A stretch of 64,000 bases of DNA, taken from Plantibacter sp. ME-Dv--P-122b. Lineage in GTDB: Bacteria; Actinomycetota; Actinomycetes; Actinomycetales; Microbacteriaceae. The translations under genes were made by a program, and so were the position numbers. The notes beneath the pieces are model-generated. The model ran no database searches. It worked only from the letters and a program-made list of their open reading frames with translations, and was not told the DNA's origin. Shown piece after piece: positions 26,247 through 37,311 of this stretch (position 1 is its first letter; each line of letters begins with the position of its first letter). The stretch spans positions 1 to 64,000 of the forward strand of contig NZ_JARVSC010000007.1 of the NCBI RefSeq assembly GCF_030209375.1. Direction: 5' to 3'.

Positions 26247-28754
26247 TCAGGACGATTCGTCGCCCGCGGGCGCTTCGTCCGTCGCCGGTGCTGCCGGTGC
26301 GGTGATCGCGCCGCCGATGAACCCGACGGGGGCGTCGAGCGGCACCCCTGAGGCATCGCGCTTGGCTCCGACCTCCGGAAGCGTCCGTGGTGTCCCGTCC
26401 GTCCCGACGGCGTGTGCTGGAGCGGCACCGACCCACGCGACGGCCAGCTGGTCTTCGCCCTTCAGGAAGCGCTGTGACCGGACACCGCCGGTCGCGCGAC
26501 CCTTGGCGGGGAACTCGGAGAACTCCGACACCTTGGCGCTCCCGGTGTCCGTTCCGGCGAGGGTCAGGGAGTTGGTCGCGACCGTCACGACGACGACGTC
26601 GTCGGTGGGGAGGACCGCCGTGAACGAGATGACCTTCGCACCGGCCGACAGGTTGATGCCGGCCATGCCACCAGCGGCTCGCCCCTGCGGACGGACGGAC
26701 GTCGCGGCGAAGCGGAGCAGTTGCGCATCCGAGGCGACGAAGACGAGTTCCGCGTCGTCGCCGACCTGCGTCGCCCCGACGACGTGGTCGCGCGGCTTGA
26801 GCGTGATGACCTCGAAGTCCGGCTTGTTCGGCAGATCGCCCGGGATGACCCGCTTGACCACGCCCGTCTCGGTTCCGAGCACGATCGGCTGATCCGACGT
26901 CAGGGAGACGATCGCCAGCACCCGCTCATCGCGGTTCGGGAGCGAGAGGTACTCGCCCATCCGGACCCCGGCCGCGAGCTGGATCGAGGCAGCCGGCACC
27001 GCGGGGAGGTCGAGGGGCGTGAACCGGATGACACGGCCGAGGCTCGTGACCGCGCCGAGCTCGGTGCGACTCGTCGTCTCGACGACGCTCAGGATGGCGT
27101 CGTGCTTGCTCCGTCGGCCAGGTCTCGGCGCGGGCGCGTCCTGCTCGAGGTCGACGCGGAGCGCCCGTCCGGTCGCGCTCAGGTAGACGCGGCACGGGGT
27201 GTCGGCGAGCTCGAGCACCGGCGCGCTCTTGCCCCGGCCCGTCGTCGCGACGCTCGGCTTCGCGTTCGTCAGCATGGTCCGGCGCGGCGTGCCGAACTGT
27301 TCGGCCGCAGCGGCGAGCTCTGCGGAGACGGCGGCGCGGATGAGTCGTTGGCTCCCGAGCAACCGCTCGAGTTCGGCGATCTCCGCCAGCAGCTTGTCGC
27401 GCTCGGCCTCGAGCTCGATCCTCGAGAACTTGGTGAGTCGTCGGAGACGGAGTTCGAGGATGTACTCGGCCTGCAGCTGTGAGAGGTCGAAGACCTCGAT
27501 GAGCCTGGCGCGGGCCTGTTCGGAGTCGTCGCTCGCGCGGATGACCTGGATGACCTCGTCGATGTCGAGGATGGCGATGAGGAGACCCTCCACGAGGTGG
27601 AGGCGTTCCTTGCGTCTCGCCAACCGGAACCGGCTCCGGCGCGTGACCACGCTGATGCGGTGGTCGACGTACACCTGCAGCAGTTCCCGGAGGCCGAGCG
27701 TCTGCGGGCCGCCGTCGACGAGTGCCACGTTGTTGATGCTGAAGGAGTCCTCGAGCGGCGTGTAGCGGTAGAGCTGTTCCAGGACGGCCTCGGGTGAGAA
27801 GCCGGTCTTGATCCCGATCACGAGGCGGAGCCCGTGCATGCGGTCCGTCAGGTCGGTGACGTCGGAGATGCCGTTGAGCTTCTTGGAGCCGACACCGTCC
27901 TTGATCTTCTCGATGATCTTCTCCGGACCGACCAGGTAGGGCAGTTCGGTGATGACCAGACCGGTCTTCCGCGCGGTGACCGGCTCGACGGAGACCTTCG
28001 CGCGGGTCTTGAAGGAGCCGCGACCGGTGGCGTAGGCGTCCTTGATGCCGTCCAGACCGACGATCGTGCCACCCGAGGGGAGGTCGGGACCCGGGACGAA
28101 CTCCATGAGGTCCTCGAGGGTGGCCTGGGGATGCGCGATGAGGTGCCGTGCTGCACCGATCACCTCGACGAGGTTGTGCGGCGCCATGTTCGTCGCCATA
28201 CCGACCGCGATGCCGCTGGCGCCGTTCACGAGGAGGTTCGGGAACGCGGCCGGGAGGACCTCGGGCTGCATGAACTGATTGTCGTAGTTCGGGACGAAGT
28301 CGACGACGTCCTCGTCGAGGTCAGCCGTCAGGGCGAGCGCGGCGGCGTCCAGCCGGGCCTCCGTGTACCGCGGCGCGGCGGGTCCGTCGTCGAGCGAGCC
28401 GAAGTTCCCATGCCCGTCGATGAGCGGGACGCGGAGCGTGAAGGGCTGTGCGAGGCGGACGAGTGCATCGTAGATCGCCGTGTCGCCGTGCGGGTGCAGC
28501 TTCCCCATCACTTCGCCGACGACGCGGGCCGACTTCACATGGCCACGATCGGGGCGCAGGCCCATCTCGGTCATCTGATAGAGGATGCGGCGCTGCACCG
28601 GCTTCAAGCCGTCGCGCGCGTCGGGGAGGGCGCGGGCGTAGATGACCGAATAGGCGTACTCCAGGAAGGAGGTCTGCATCTCCGACGAGACATCGATGTC
28701 CTCGATGCGCTCGCCACTGGTCTCCGTCGGCGGGGTCTGCTGTTGGCGGGTCAT
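26247..28754 (-). CDS. parC: DNA topoisomerase (ATP-hydrolysing) subunit A, ParC/GyrA family
   Basis: DNA-cutting subunit of a type IIA topoisomerase. The 835-residue protein begins with a short polar tail, then [21 protein letters not shown]. The quinolone-resistance-determining region [17 protein letters not shown] and the catalytic tyrosine in [10 protein letters not shown] are intact. The C-terminal beta-pinwheel has repeated blade motifs; a degenerate GyrA-box-like [10 protein letters not shown] occurs where gyrase has QRRGGRG, favouring ParC over GyrA. It converges with parE and diverges from the phosphodiesterase gene. Confidence 0.92.
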   Translation of the reverse strand: MTRQQQTPPTETSGERIEDIDVSSEMQTSFLEYAYSVIYARALPDARDGLKPVQRRILYQMTEMGLRPDRGHVKSARVVGEVMGKLHPHGDTAIYDALVRLAQPFTLRVPLIDGHGNFGSLDDGPAAPRYTEARLDAAALALTADLDEDVVDFVPNYDNQFMQPEVLPAAFPNLLVNGASGIAVGMATNMAPHNLVEVIGAARHLIAHPQATLEDLMEFVPGPDLPSGGTIVGLDGIKDAYATGRGSFKTRAKVSVEPVTARKTGLVITELPYLVGPEKIIEKIKDGVGSKKLNGISDVTDLTDRMHGLRLVIGIKTGFSPEAVLEQLYRYTPLEDSFSINNVALVDGGPQTLGLRELLQVYVDHRISVVTRRSRFRLARRKERLHLVEGLLIAILDIDEVIQVIRASDDSEQARARLIEVFDLSQLQAEYILELRLRRLTKFSRIELEAERDKLLAEIAELERLLGSQRLIRAAVSAELAAAAEQFGTPRRTMLTNAKPSVATTGRGKSAPVLELADTPCRVYLSATGRALRVDLEQDAPAPRPGRRSKHDAILSVVETTSRTELGAVTSLGRVIRFTPLDLPAVPAASIQLAAGVRMGEYLSLPNRDERVLAIVSLTSDQPIVLGTETGVVKRVIPGDLPNKPDFEVITLKPRDHVVGATQVGDDAELVFVASDAQLLRFAATSVRPQGRAAGGMAGINLSAGAKVISFTAVLPTDDVVVVTVATNSLTLAGTDTGSAKVSEFSEFPAKGRATGGVRSQRFLKGEDQLAVAWVGAAPAHAVGTDGTPRTLPEVGAKRDASGVPLDAPVGFIGGAITAPAAPATDEAPAGDESS

Positions 28755-28841
28755 TCCGTGTCTCTGCTGAGGGGAGTCGAGCCGGTGCTCGGCGAGGATG
28801 GCGGGGCGTGGTCGTCAGCGCGGTGTGCGAGACTGAGCCCG

Positions 28842-29984
28842 ATGACCACCATGCTACCGACGGTCGATCCGGAGTCACGCAGCCTTGCCGGTGTCCTCCC
28901 GGATTGCCTCGCATCCCTGACGGTGGGCGGTGGATCGCTGCCCCGAGCCGACCATGCCGTCGTCGTCCTCGTCGACGGCCTCGGCGCCGCGAACCTCCGT
29001 GGAGCAGCCGCCCACGCTCGGTTCCTCGCGCCGCGCCTCGGTCCGCGCTCCACCACGACGTCGGCGTTCCCGTCGACGACCGCGGCCGGGATCGCGACGC
29101 TGACCACCGGCTCGTTGCCGGGCCGGCACGGCCTCGTCAGCTACCGAGCACGGGACGTGGCGGGGGACCGGGTCGTGAACCAACTCAGCGGCTGGGACGC
29201 CGGCATGGTGCCCGAGACCTGGCAGCGCCTTCCGACCGTGTTCGAGCGAGCGAGAGCCGAGGGCGTCACCACGACGGTGATCGGTCAGGAGCGATACCGC
29301 AATTCGGGCTTCACCCGAGCCGTGCTCCGAGGGGCGGACTACCGGGCCGGACGCTCGATGGCGGACCGCCTCGACGCGGCCCGCGAGATCGTGTCCACGA
29401 CCGCCGGCCCCACACTCAGCTACGTGTACGTCCCCGAGCTCGATCAGGCGGCGCACGAGTACGGGTGGGAGTCGGGCCGCTGGACGGCGCTCCTCGAGGA
29501 GCTCGACGGCGATCTCAAGCGGTGGTCGTCACGTTTGCCCGCGTCGACCGGCGCGCTCATCACCGCCGACCACGGGGTGATCGACGTCGCACAGCACCAG
29601 CACGTGCTCTTCGACCAGGTCCCCGAGCTGGTCGCCGGTGTCCGCCACATCGGCGGCGAGCCGCGATGCCTCCACCTCTATCTGGACGCCGACGCGGGTC
29701 AAGCGGATCGGGAGCGCCTGGCTGAGGCCTGGCGAGCCGGGGAGGGAGGCCGCGCCTGGATCGCGACACGCGAGCAGGCGATCGACCACGGCTGGTACGG
29801 CCAGGTCGACCTTGAGGTGCTGCCACGGATCGGCGACGTCATCGTCGCCGCCCGCAAGCGCATCGCCTACTACGACTCACGTCCCGCCGATCAGAGCGCA
29901 AGGGGCATGGTCGGACAGCACGGATCGCTCACCGACGACGAACGTCGGATACCGCTCCTCGGACTCGGTCGCTACGAGCCCTGA
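28842..29984 (+). CDS. Nucleotide pyrophosphatase/phosphodiesterase family protein
   Basis: A 380-residue metal-dependent hydrolase of the alkaline phosphatase superfamily. Metal ligands and nucleophile are visible: VVVLVDGLGAANLR near the N-terminus, TSAFPSTTAAGIATLTTG with the nucleophile threonine, YVYVPELDQAAHEYG, and ALITADHGVIDVAQ followed later by QHGSLTDDERRIPLL. No signal peptide is apparent, so it is probably cytosolic. Substrates of the actinobacterial members are not established; nucleotide sugars or phosphonate-type esters are possible. It is divergent from parC and convergent with sepH. Confidence 0.87.
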   Translation: MTTMLPTVDPESRSLAGVLPDCLASLTVGGGSLPRADHAVVVLVDGLGAANLRGAAAHARFLAPRLGPRSTTTSAFPSTTAAGIATLTTGSLPGRHGLVSYRARDVAGDRVVNQLSGWDAGMVPETWQRLPTVFERARAEGVTTTVIGQERYRNSGFTRAVLRGADYRAGRSMADRLDAAREIVSTTAGPTLSYVYVPELDQAAHEYGWESGRWTALLEELDGDLKRWSSRLPASTGALITADHGVIDVAQHQHVLFDQVPELVAGVRHIGGEPRCLHLYLDADAGQADRERLAEAWRAGEGGRAWIATREQAIDHGWYGQVDLEVLPRIGDVIVAARKRIAYYDSRPADQSARGMVGQHGSLTDDERRIPLLGLGRYEP

Positions 29985-29996
29985 AGCCCTGACCGA

Positions 29997-31115
29997 TCAG
30001 ACCGGGTCGTCGTCGGACTTCGCACCGAACACGATCTCGTCCCAGGACGGCATCGACGCTCGGCCGCGGCGCGCCTTGGCCCCGGACGGCGTGCCGCCAT
30101 CGGAGGACTCGGCATCGCCCGCGCGTCGCTGCTGCGCCGCCTCGAACTCACCGGTGTCGAACACCGCCAGCGGCGTCTGCTGATCCGGGACGGCGTGCGG
30201 CGTACTGGGGCGCTCGGCAGGTTCGGGTTCGCTGGGAGCGGCCTCCCGCTCGCCGCGGCGCTTGCGGAGCGCCTCGAGCAGGTCGGCGGTCTGGTTGTGC
30301 TGCTCGGGACTCGAGGCCTCGCGGTTGATCGCGGCCTGCGTCGCAGCCTTCGAGGAGGGTGCACGGCCGAAGCCCGTGTCAGCGGCGAACGGCAACGGCT
30401 CGATCGGACGCGTCTCGGCTGGACGGTCGGTCTCGGTCTGCTGCGGCGTCGACACGCGGTCCAGGGAGAACGCGCCGCTGTCGAAGCGCGAGGTGTCGGG
30501 GGAGTCGTCGGTGTCGACCGCCCGCAACCGGGGGATCAGCGCGGCCGGCAGGTCACCCTGACGCGAGAGGGTCGTGGCTTCACTCCCGATGGGCGTGAGG
30601 GCGAGCTTCTTCGGCTCGAACGCCCAGCGGGCGTCGTGGTCGACCTGGTCGGCCGTGAAGGACAGCTTGACGATCCAGCCGCCCTCGGGTTCCTTCCAGC
30701 TCGTCCACCGTTCGTCGGTCGCGCCGAGCTTCTCGAGTCGAGCCCGGATGACGTTCCCGAAGGTGGCCTCGATGTCGTCGGCCGACGTGTCGGTCGTCGG
30801 CAGGACGGCGACGCCGAGGGCGGTGCCGACGATGTGCTCGCGCTCCGCCATCACCGGACCCTCGAACCGCTGCACGTACTCCAGTGAGGCACCGGTGACC
30901 GCTGCGACGTCCTCGGCGGAGAGCCCGCTGCGGATGTGCGCCTGCACTTCCCGCGGGGAGATCTTGGTGTTCCCACCGATCGGCGCACCGGCCGGCTTCG
31001 CCCGCCGCAGGTGGACGTGGAACGAATCGTCGACGATGAGGCGGTATTCCTCCTCGTTCCGATCTGCAACGATCAGAGCGCCGAGCTCCGCTCCGACTAC
31101 CTTCAATTCCTGCAT
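29997..31115 (-). CDS. sepH: Septation protein SepH (DUF3071)
   Basis: SepH promotes FtsZ assembly and septum formation in actinobacteria. The 372-residue protein has the conserved N-terminal domain beginning MQELKVVGAELGALIVADR, including a helix-turn-helix-like segment SPREVQAHIRSGLSAEDVA (about residues 55-75), and then a conserved block to about residue 185. The C-terminal half is acidic, Pro/Ser-rich and probably disordered, ending with the short conserved SWDEIVFG motif. That closing motif is a good candidate for a partner-binding peptide. A GAGAGG site precedes the ATG. Confidence 0.92.
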   Translation of the reverse strand: MQELKVVGAELGALIVADRNEEEYRLIVDDSFHVHLRRAKPAGAPIGGNTKISPREVQAHIRSGLSAEDVAAVTGASLEYVQRFEGPVMAEREHIVGTALGVAVLPTTDTSADDIEATFGNVIRARLEKLGATDERWTSWKEPEGGWIVKLSFTADQVDHDARWAFEPKKLALTPIGSEATTLSRQGDLPAALIPRLRAVDTDDSPDTSRFDSGAFSLDRVSTPQQTETDRPAETRPIEPLPFAADTGFGRAPSSKAATQAAINREASSPEQHNQTADLLEALRKRRGEREAAPSEPEPAERPSTPHAVPDQQTPLAVFDTGEFEAAQQRRAGDAESSDGGTPSGAKARRGRASMPSWDEIVFGAKSDDDPV

Positions 31116-31168
31116 GATGAATGCCTCTCAGCGTGCCACGTGATTGACCCACGTTCTCACGGATCACG

Positions 31169-31189
31169 GGCGTATTCGGGGAATACGCC
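31169..31189. repeat. Perfect inverted repeat between sepH and DUF4193 gene
   Basis: GGCGTATTC and GAATACGCC separated by GGG. It lies between two divergent starts, where a terminator is not expected, so an operator or an RNA hairpin is possible. Confidence 0.6.
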
Positions 31190-31241
31190 GGGCGTGCCGT
31201 CAGTTGCACGGGAAGGTTCCGCACACCCTCCCGAACACGGT

Positions 31242-31270
31242 TTGCAATTCATGCGGAACTGATGCAAACT
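31242..31270 (+). promoter_or_regulatory. Candidate promoter of DUF4193 gene
   Basis: TTGCAA (31242-31247), 17-base spacer, CAAACT (31265-31270). The -10 is a poor match. The two boxes also form a TTTGCA / TGCAAA inverted pair, which could be an operator. Confidence 0.4.
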
Positions 31271-31314
31271 GTGCCCGCCGATTTTGTTCCGACGGCATCG
31301 AGAAGTGGATAGGC

Positions 31315-31608
31315 ATGGCAACTGATTACGACGCTCCCCGCAAGACCGACGACGATTCCGAGTCGATCGAGGCCCTGAAGGAGCGCGTTCCAGACAAGCT
31401 GTCCGGAGTCGTCGACTCCGAAGACGCTGACAACCCGGGTGACTACAACCTGGGTGGATCCGACCTCTCCGACCTCGACCTCGACGTCGTCGTGCTCCCG
31501 CCCCAGGCGGACGAGTTCACCTGCATGGAGTGCTTCCTCGTGAAGCACCGCTCGCAGCTCGACCACGAGGGCAAGTTCGGCCCGATCTGCGCGGAGTGCG
31601 CAGCCTGA
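31315..31608 (+). CDS. DUF4193 family protein, CxxC zinc-ribbon-like
   Basis: A 97-residue acidic protein of unknown function. The first 60 residues are very rich in Asp and Glu (SGVVDSEDADN, GGSDLSDLDLDVVVLP). The C-terminus carries FTCMECFLVKHRSQL and PICAECAA, a four-cysteine arrangement that looks like a zinc ribbon. It matches the DUF4193 family of actinobacteria, where it sits next to sepH and the dut region. Some related small zinc proteins bind transcription machinery, but nothing here shows that directly. The start follows AGTGGATAGGC. A strong terminator follows. Confidence 0.87.
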   Translation: MATDYDAPRKTDDDSESIEALKERVPDKLSGVVDSEDADNPGDYNLGGSDLSDLDLDVVVLPPQADEFTCMECFLVKHRSQLDHEGKFGPICAECAA

Positions 31609-31631
31609 CAGCACCGCCGCGCGAGCGGCAC

Positions 31632-31669
31632 ACAGAACCCCTCCGGATCACGATCCGGAGGGGTTCTGT
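31632..31669. terminator. Terminator between DUF4193 and DUF3093 genes
   Basis: 17-bp or longer stem beginning ACAGAACCCCTCCGGAT (31632-31648) with its complement at 31653-31669, between convergent genes. Confidence 0.9.
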
Positions 31670-31695
31670 CGTTGCGGCTTCGAGCGGTGACCGCC

Positions 31696-32142
31696 TCAGG
31701 CGTGCGTGCGCGCGGCGGCGATCGCATCCGCCAGGGCCTGCGGCCGACGGGACGACAGCAGCCAGTACGGCGTCGGGTCGGCGGGATCGACGATCTCCAC
31801 CTTCACGAGGCTGTGCACCCACCCGCGGATCATGAGCCAGGCGCGTGCATCGAGCTTGGTGCGGAGCTGAGCGGTCGCGTCCGTCCCGGTGTACACCACG
31901 ACCTCTCCGATGAACCCGAGCGGGATCGACGCCTTCCCGACCGAGAGACTCGACTCGGAGACCTGGATCCTCGGCGCCGTCCCGAAGGCCAGCGCGAGGC
32001 ATCCGCCGTACAGCACCACCGCCCCGACGATCCCCGCCGCGAGTGAAACGGGTGCGAGGACGAGCATGGTCGCCGGCACCACGAGGGCGAGGGCGATGAT
32101 GACCCAGGGGCTGGGCCAGAGGGTTTCACGGTACGGCTGCAT
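31696..32142 (-). CDS. DUF3093 family membrane protein
   Basis: A 148-residue protein with two hydrophobic helices near the N-terminus (WVIIALALVVPATMLVLAPV and AAGIVGAVVLYGGCLALAFG) and a C-terminal soluble domain. Conserved points are RETLWPSPWV at the start, RAWLMIRGWVHSLVKVEI and DPTPYWLLSSRRPQALADAI. This is the DUF3093 pattern; function is unknown. It is divergent from dut, with which it is consistently neighboured in actinobacteria. A ribosome site AAGGCAG precedes the ATG. Confidence 0.87.
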   Translation of the reverse strand: MQPYRETLWPSPWVIIALALVVPATMLVLAPVSLAAGIVGAVVLYGGCLALAFGTAPRIQVSESSLSVGKASIPLGFIGEVVVYTGTDATAQLRTKLDARAWLMIRGWVHSLVKVEIVDPADPTPYWLLSSRRPQALADAIAAARTHA

Positions 32143-32168
32143 GTCTGCCTTGTCTCAGAGAACTGCAC

Positions 32169-32174
32169 TACCCT
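32169..32174 (+). promoter_or_regulatory. -10 box of dut (leaderless)
   Basis: TACCCT ends 6 bases before the dut GTG; gap CGATTC. Confidence 0.5.
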
Positions 32175-32180
32175 CGATTC

Positions 32181-32690
32181 GTGACCGAAAGCGTTGACGT
32201 ACTCATTATCGCGCCGGATCTGCCCGGCTATGCACACCCCGGCGATGCGGGTGCGGATCTCGTGTCCGCCGAGCACGTCGTGCTCGAACCTGGTGAGCGC
32301 GCCCTCGTCGGCACCGGCGTCTCGATCGCCCTGCCCGACGGCCATGCGGCGTTCGTCGTCCCACGCAGTGGGCTCGCGGCGAAGCACGGCATCACCGTCG
32401 TCAACTCGCCGGGCACGGTCGACGCCGGGTATCGCGGCGAGATCAAGGTCACGCTCCTCAACACCGACCGCCACACCTCCTTCATCGTCGAGCCGGGCGA
32501 CCGCATCGCCCAGCTCATCGTGATGCCGGTGTCCCGCGCCAACTTCATCCCGGTGGAGCGATTGCCAGGCAGTGCTCGAGGATCCGGAGGCTTCGGTTCG
32601 ACCGGCGTCGGCTCGCTCGCCACGGCACCGGCCGCCACCGACCCGACCATCAGCACCGACGGTGCCGCGCAGACAGGAACCCTCGCATGA
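32181..32690 (+). CDS. dut: dUTP diphosphatase
   Basis: Hydrolyses dUTP to dUMP, keeping uracil out of DNA. The 169-residue trimeric-type enzyme shows all five motifs: HPGDAGADLVS (1), PRSGLAAKHGITVVNSPG (2), DAGYRGEIKVTLLN (3), GDRIAQLIV (4) and RGSGGFGSTG (5). About 15 extra residues follow motif 5. The start is GTG at 32181 with leaderless spacing from a TACCCT box. Its stop overlaps the next gene by ATGA, so dut, DUF3710 and DUF3159 form an operon. Confidence 0.95.
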   Translation: MTESVDVLIIAPDLPGYAHPGDAGADLVSAEHVVLEPGERALVGTGVSIALPDGHAAFVVPRSGLAAKHGITVVNSPGTVDAGYRGEIKVTLLNTDRHTSFIVEPGDRIAQLIVMPVSRANFIPVERLPGSARGSGGFGSTGVGSLATAPAATDPTISTDGAAQTGTLA

Positions 32691-33307
32691 GCGAACTCGA
32701 AGACCTCCCAGACCTCGACCTCGGCGCGGAGCTGCCCGACGACGCGAAGTCCGCACCCGAGGACCGCGAGACCGCCGGCCCGTTCGACGAGAGCGAGGCG
32801 AACCCCGTCCGCCCCTACATCGACCTCGGTGGCGTCAAGGTGCTGCCTCGCGAAGGATTGAACCTCCGCCTCGAGGTGGAGGAGGCGACGAAGCGCGTCG
32901 TCGCGGTCGGCCTCGACTACGCCGGTTCCACCCTGCAGGTCCAGCCGTTCGCCGCCCCGCGGTCGACCGGCCTGTGGAACGAGACCCGCTCGCAGATCGC
33001 CGAACAGATCGCCCAGCAGGGCGGCACCGTGACCGAGCGTGAAGGCGAGTTCGGCCCGGAGCTCGTCGCCGAGGTGCCGACCGGTGGCGCGGCAGGCACC
33101 GAGGCGACCCACCTGGCACGCTTCATCGGTGTCGACGGTCCGCGCTGGTTCCTCCGTGGCGTCGTCGCGGGGGAGGGCGCGTCGAAGCCGGACGCCGCCG
33201 CGCTCGTGGACGACCTCTTCCGCAGCCTCGTCGTCGTCCGGGGCAACTCTCCCATGCCGCCGCGCGACCTCATCCCGCTGCGCATGCCGACGGCCACGAG
33301 CGCGTAG
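32687..33307 (+). CDS. DUF3710 family protein
   Basis: A 206-residue soluble protein of unknown function. The first 40 residues are acidic and probably disordered; the remainder is a single alpha/beta domain with conserved stretches VRPYIDLGGVKVLPREGLNL, TGLWNETRSQIAEQI and PRWFLRGVV. This fits DUF3710, which sits directly after dut in most actinobacteria. The start codon overlaps the dut stop (ATGA), and the DUF3159 gene follows 3 bases later. Constant linkage to dut suggests a nucleotide or DNA-related role, but this is only association. Confidence 0.88.
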   Translation: MSELEDLPDLDLGAELPDDAKSAPEDRETAGPFDESEANPVRPYIDLGGVKVLPREGLNLRLEVEEATKRVVAVGLDYAGSTLQVQPFAAPRSTGLWNETRSQIAEQIAQQGGTVTEREGEFGPELVAEVPTGGAAGTEATHLARFIGVDGPRWFLRGVVAGEGASKPDAAALVDDLFRSLVVVRGNSPMPPRDLIPLRMPTATSA

Positions 33308-33310
33308 TCG

Positions 33311-34102
33311 ATGACGGACGCACGAGAACCGCAGCCCCGCGGAGTCGACCCGGTCGATCACCGTGACGCGTCGAGTTCCCCTGATGCCACGGGTGATGCG
33401 GATCGGCAGCGGCTCGGTGAATCGATGTCCGCGGCGTTCGGTGCCGCCGCACGCAAGTCCGGTCTGGGCGTGATGGCCGAGGGCGACGCCCCCACCGGCA
33501 AGGCGTTGCTGCTCGCCATGGGCGGCGTGCGCGGCATCGTCGAAGCGATCCTGCCCGGACTCCTGTTCCTCGTCGTCTACACGCTGACCCTCGACCTGCT
33601 CCCGTCGATCATCGCTCCGGTCGCACTCGGGGTCCTGTTCTCCGTGGCACGCCTCGTGCAGCGGCAGCCGGTCACGCAGGCCGTCGGCGGCCTCCTCGGC
33701 ATCGCACTCTCAGCAGCCCTGGCGCTGCTGTCCGGGCGCGCCGAGGACTTCTACGTCGTCGGGTTCTGGACCAACGGCGCCTACGCCGTGGCCCTCCTCG
33801 TCTCAGTGCTCGTCGGGTGGCCCGTCGTCGGACTCGTGGCCGGCTACCTCATGGGCAGCGGCACGAGCTGGCGCTCCCACCCCGGACAACGACGCGCCAT
33901 GCGGTGGCTCACGCTGGTGTGGGTGGCCATGTTCGCCGCACGACTCCTCGTGCAGCTGCCCCTCTACTTCAGTGGGAACGTCGAACTCCTCGGCACGCTC
34001 CGGCTCCTCATGGGCATCCCGCTCTACGCGCCACTGCTCGTCCTCAGCTGGCTCGTCGTCCGCGCCGTGTTCCCGAAGGCGCCGCAGGCATCCACCGAGT
34101 GA
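33311..34102 (+). CDS. DUF3159 family membrane protein
   Basis: A 263-residue membrane protein. About 70 polar residues precede five or six hydrophobic helices (for example IVEAILPGLLFLVVYTLTLD, SIIAPVALGVLFSVARLV, AVGGLLGIALSAALALLSG, GAYAVALLVSVLVGWPVVG). The loop SGRAEDFYVVGFWTNGAY and the W-rich RRAMRWLTLVWVAMF match DUF3159. Function is unknown; a transport or channel role is a guess. It is the last gene of the dut operon and a hairpin terminator follows 9 bases after its stop. Confidence 0.87.
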   Translation: MTDAREPQPRGVDPVDHRDASSSPDATGDADRQRLGESMSAAFGAAARKSGLGVMAEGDAPTGKALLLAMGGVRGIVEAILPGLLFLVVYTLTLDLLPSIIAPVALGVLFSVARLVQRQPVTQAVGGLLGIALSAALALLSGRAEDFYVVGFWTNGAYAVALLVSVLVGWPVVGLVAGYLMGSGTSWRSHPGQRRAMRWLTLVWVAMFAARLLVQLPLYFSGNVELLGTLRLLMGIPLYAPLLVLSWLVVRAVFPKAPQASTE

Positions 34103-34110
34103 TCCGCCGA

Positions 34111-34150
34111 GAGCCCGGCCCGACGCGTCAGCGTGTCTCGGGCCGGGCTC
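34111..34150 (+). terminator. Terminator after the dut operon
   Basis: 13-bp stem GAGCCCGGCCCGA (34111-34123) with TCGGGCCGGGCTC (34138-34150). Confidence 0.85.
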
Positions 34151-34182
34151 TCGTCATGTCGGGAGGACCCGATCCTCGATGC

Positions 34183-34204
34183 TAGAATTGTCTCGACATC
34201 AAGA
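34183..34204 (+). promoter_or_regulatory. acnA promoter with palindromic operator
   Basis: A TAGAAT -10 (34183-34188) is followed directly by TCTCGACATCAAGA (34191-34204), an inverted repeat TCTyGA-N2-TCrAGA lying across the expected transcription start. A repressor bound here would block initiation. Which regulator binds is not known from the sequence. Confidence 0.5.
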
Positions 34205-34248
34205 TAGATGAGCGATGCCGAGATGACACGACGCGCCCCAGCCTGTAG

Positions 34249-34267
34249 TTAGGCAAGCCTTGCTAGC
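34249..34267 (+). promoter_or_regulatory. DtxR/IdeR-like iron box in the acnA leader
   Basis: TTAGGCAAGCCTTGCTAGC matches the left 12 positions of the actinobacterial iron box (TTAGGNNAGNCT) well; the right end diverges. It contains the exact palindrome GCAAGCCTTGC. It lies about 80 bases before the acnA ATG, within the leader of the promoter at 34183. Confidence 0.4.
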
Positions 34268-34348
34268 CGCGGAGCACCCGCCAGCAGCAAGATTGGTCGG
34301 AACGCACGTGAGTGAGCACTCGCCGCCGCCAACGAAGGAGAAGACGAT

Positions 34349-37168
<2,820 letters not shown>

Positions 37169-37187
37169 CGACGAGGCTCTACCACCA

Positions 37188-37220
37188 GGCCGGTCCCGAC
37201 AGCAACCGTCGGGGCCGGCC
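37188..37220 (+). terminator. Terminator after acnA
   Basis: 13-bp stem with one G-T wobble: GGCCGGTCCCGAC (37188-37200) with GTCGGGGCCGGCC (37208-37220). Confidence 0.85.
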
Positions 37221-37311
37221 TGCGGCGTTCGCCGCCCACCCCGCCCACGACGCGTACACTCGAAAGACGGGCTCCGAGCGATCGGTCGGCCCACGGTGGA
37301 GGGACGACAGC

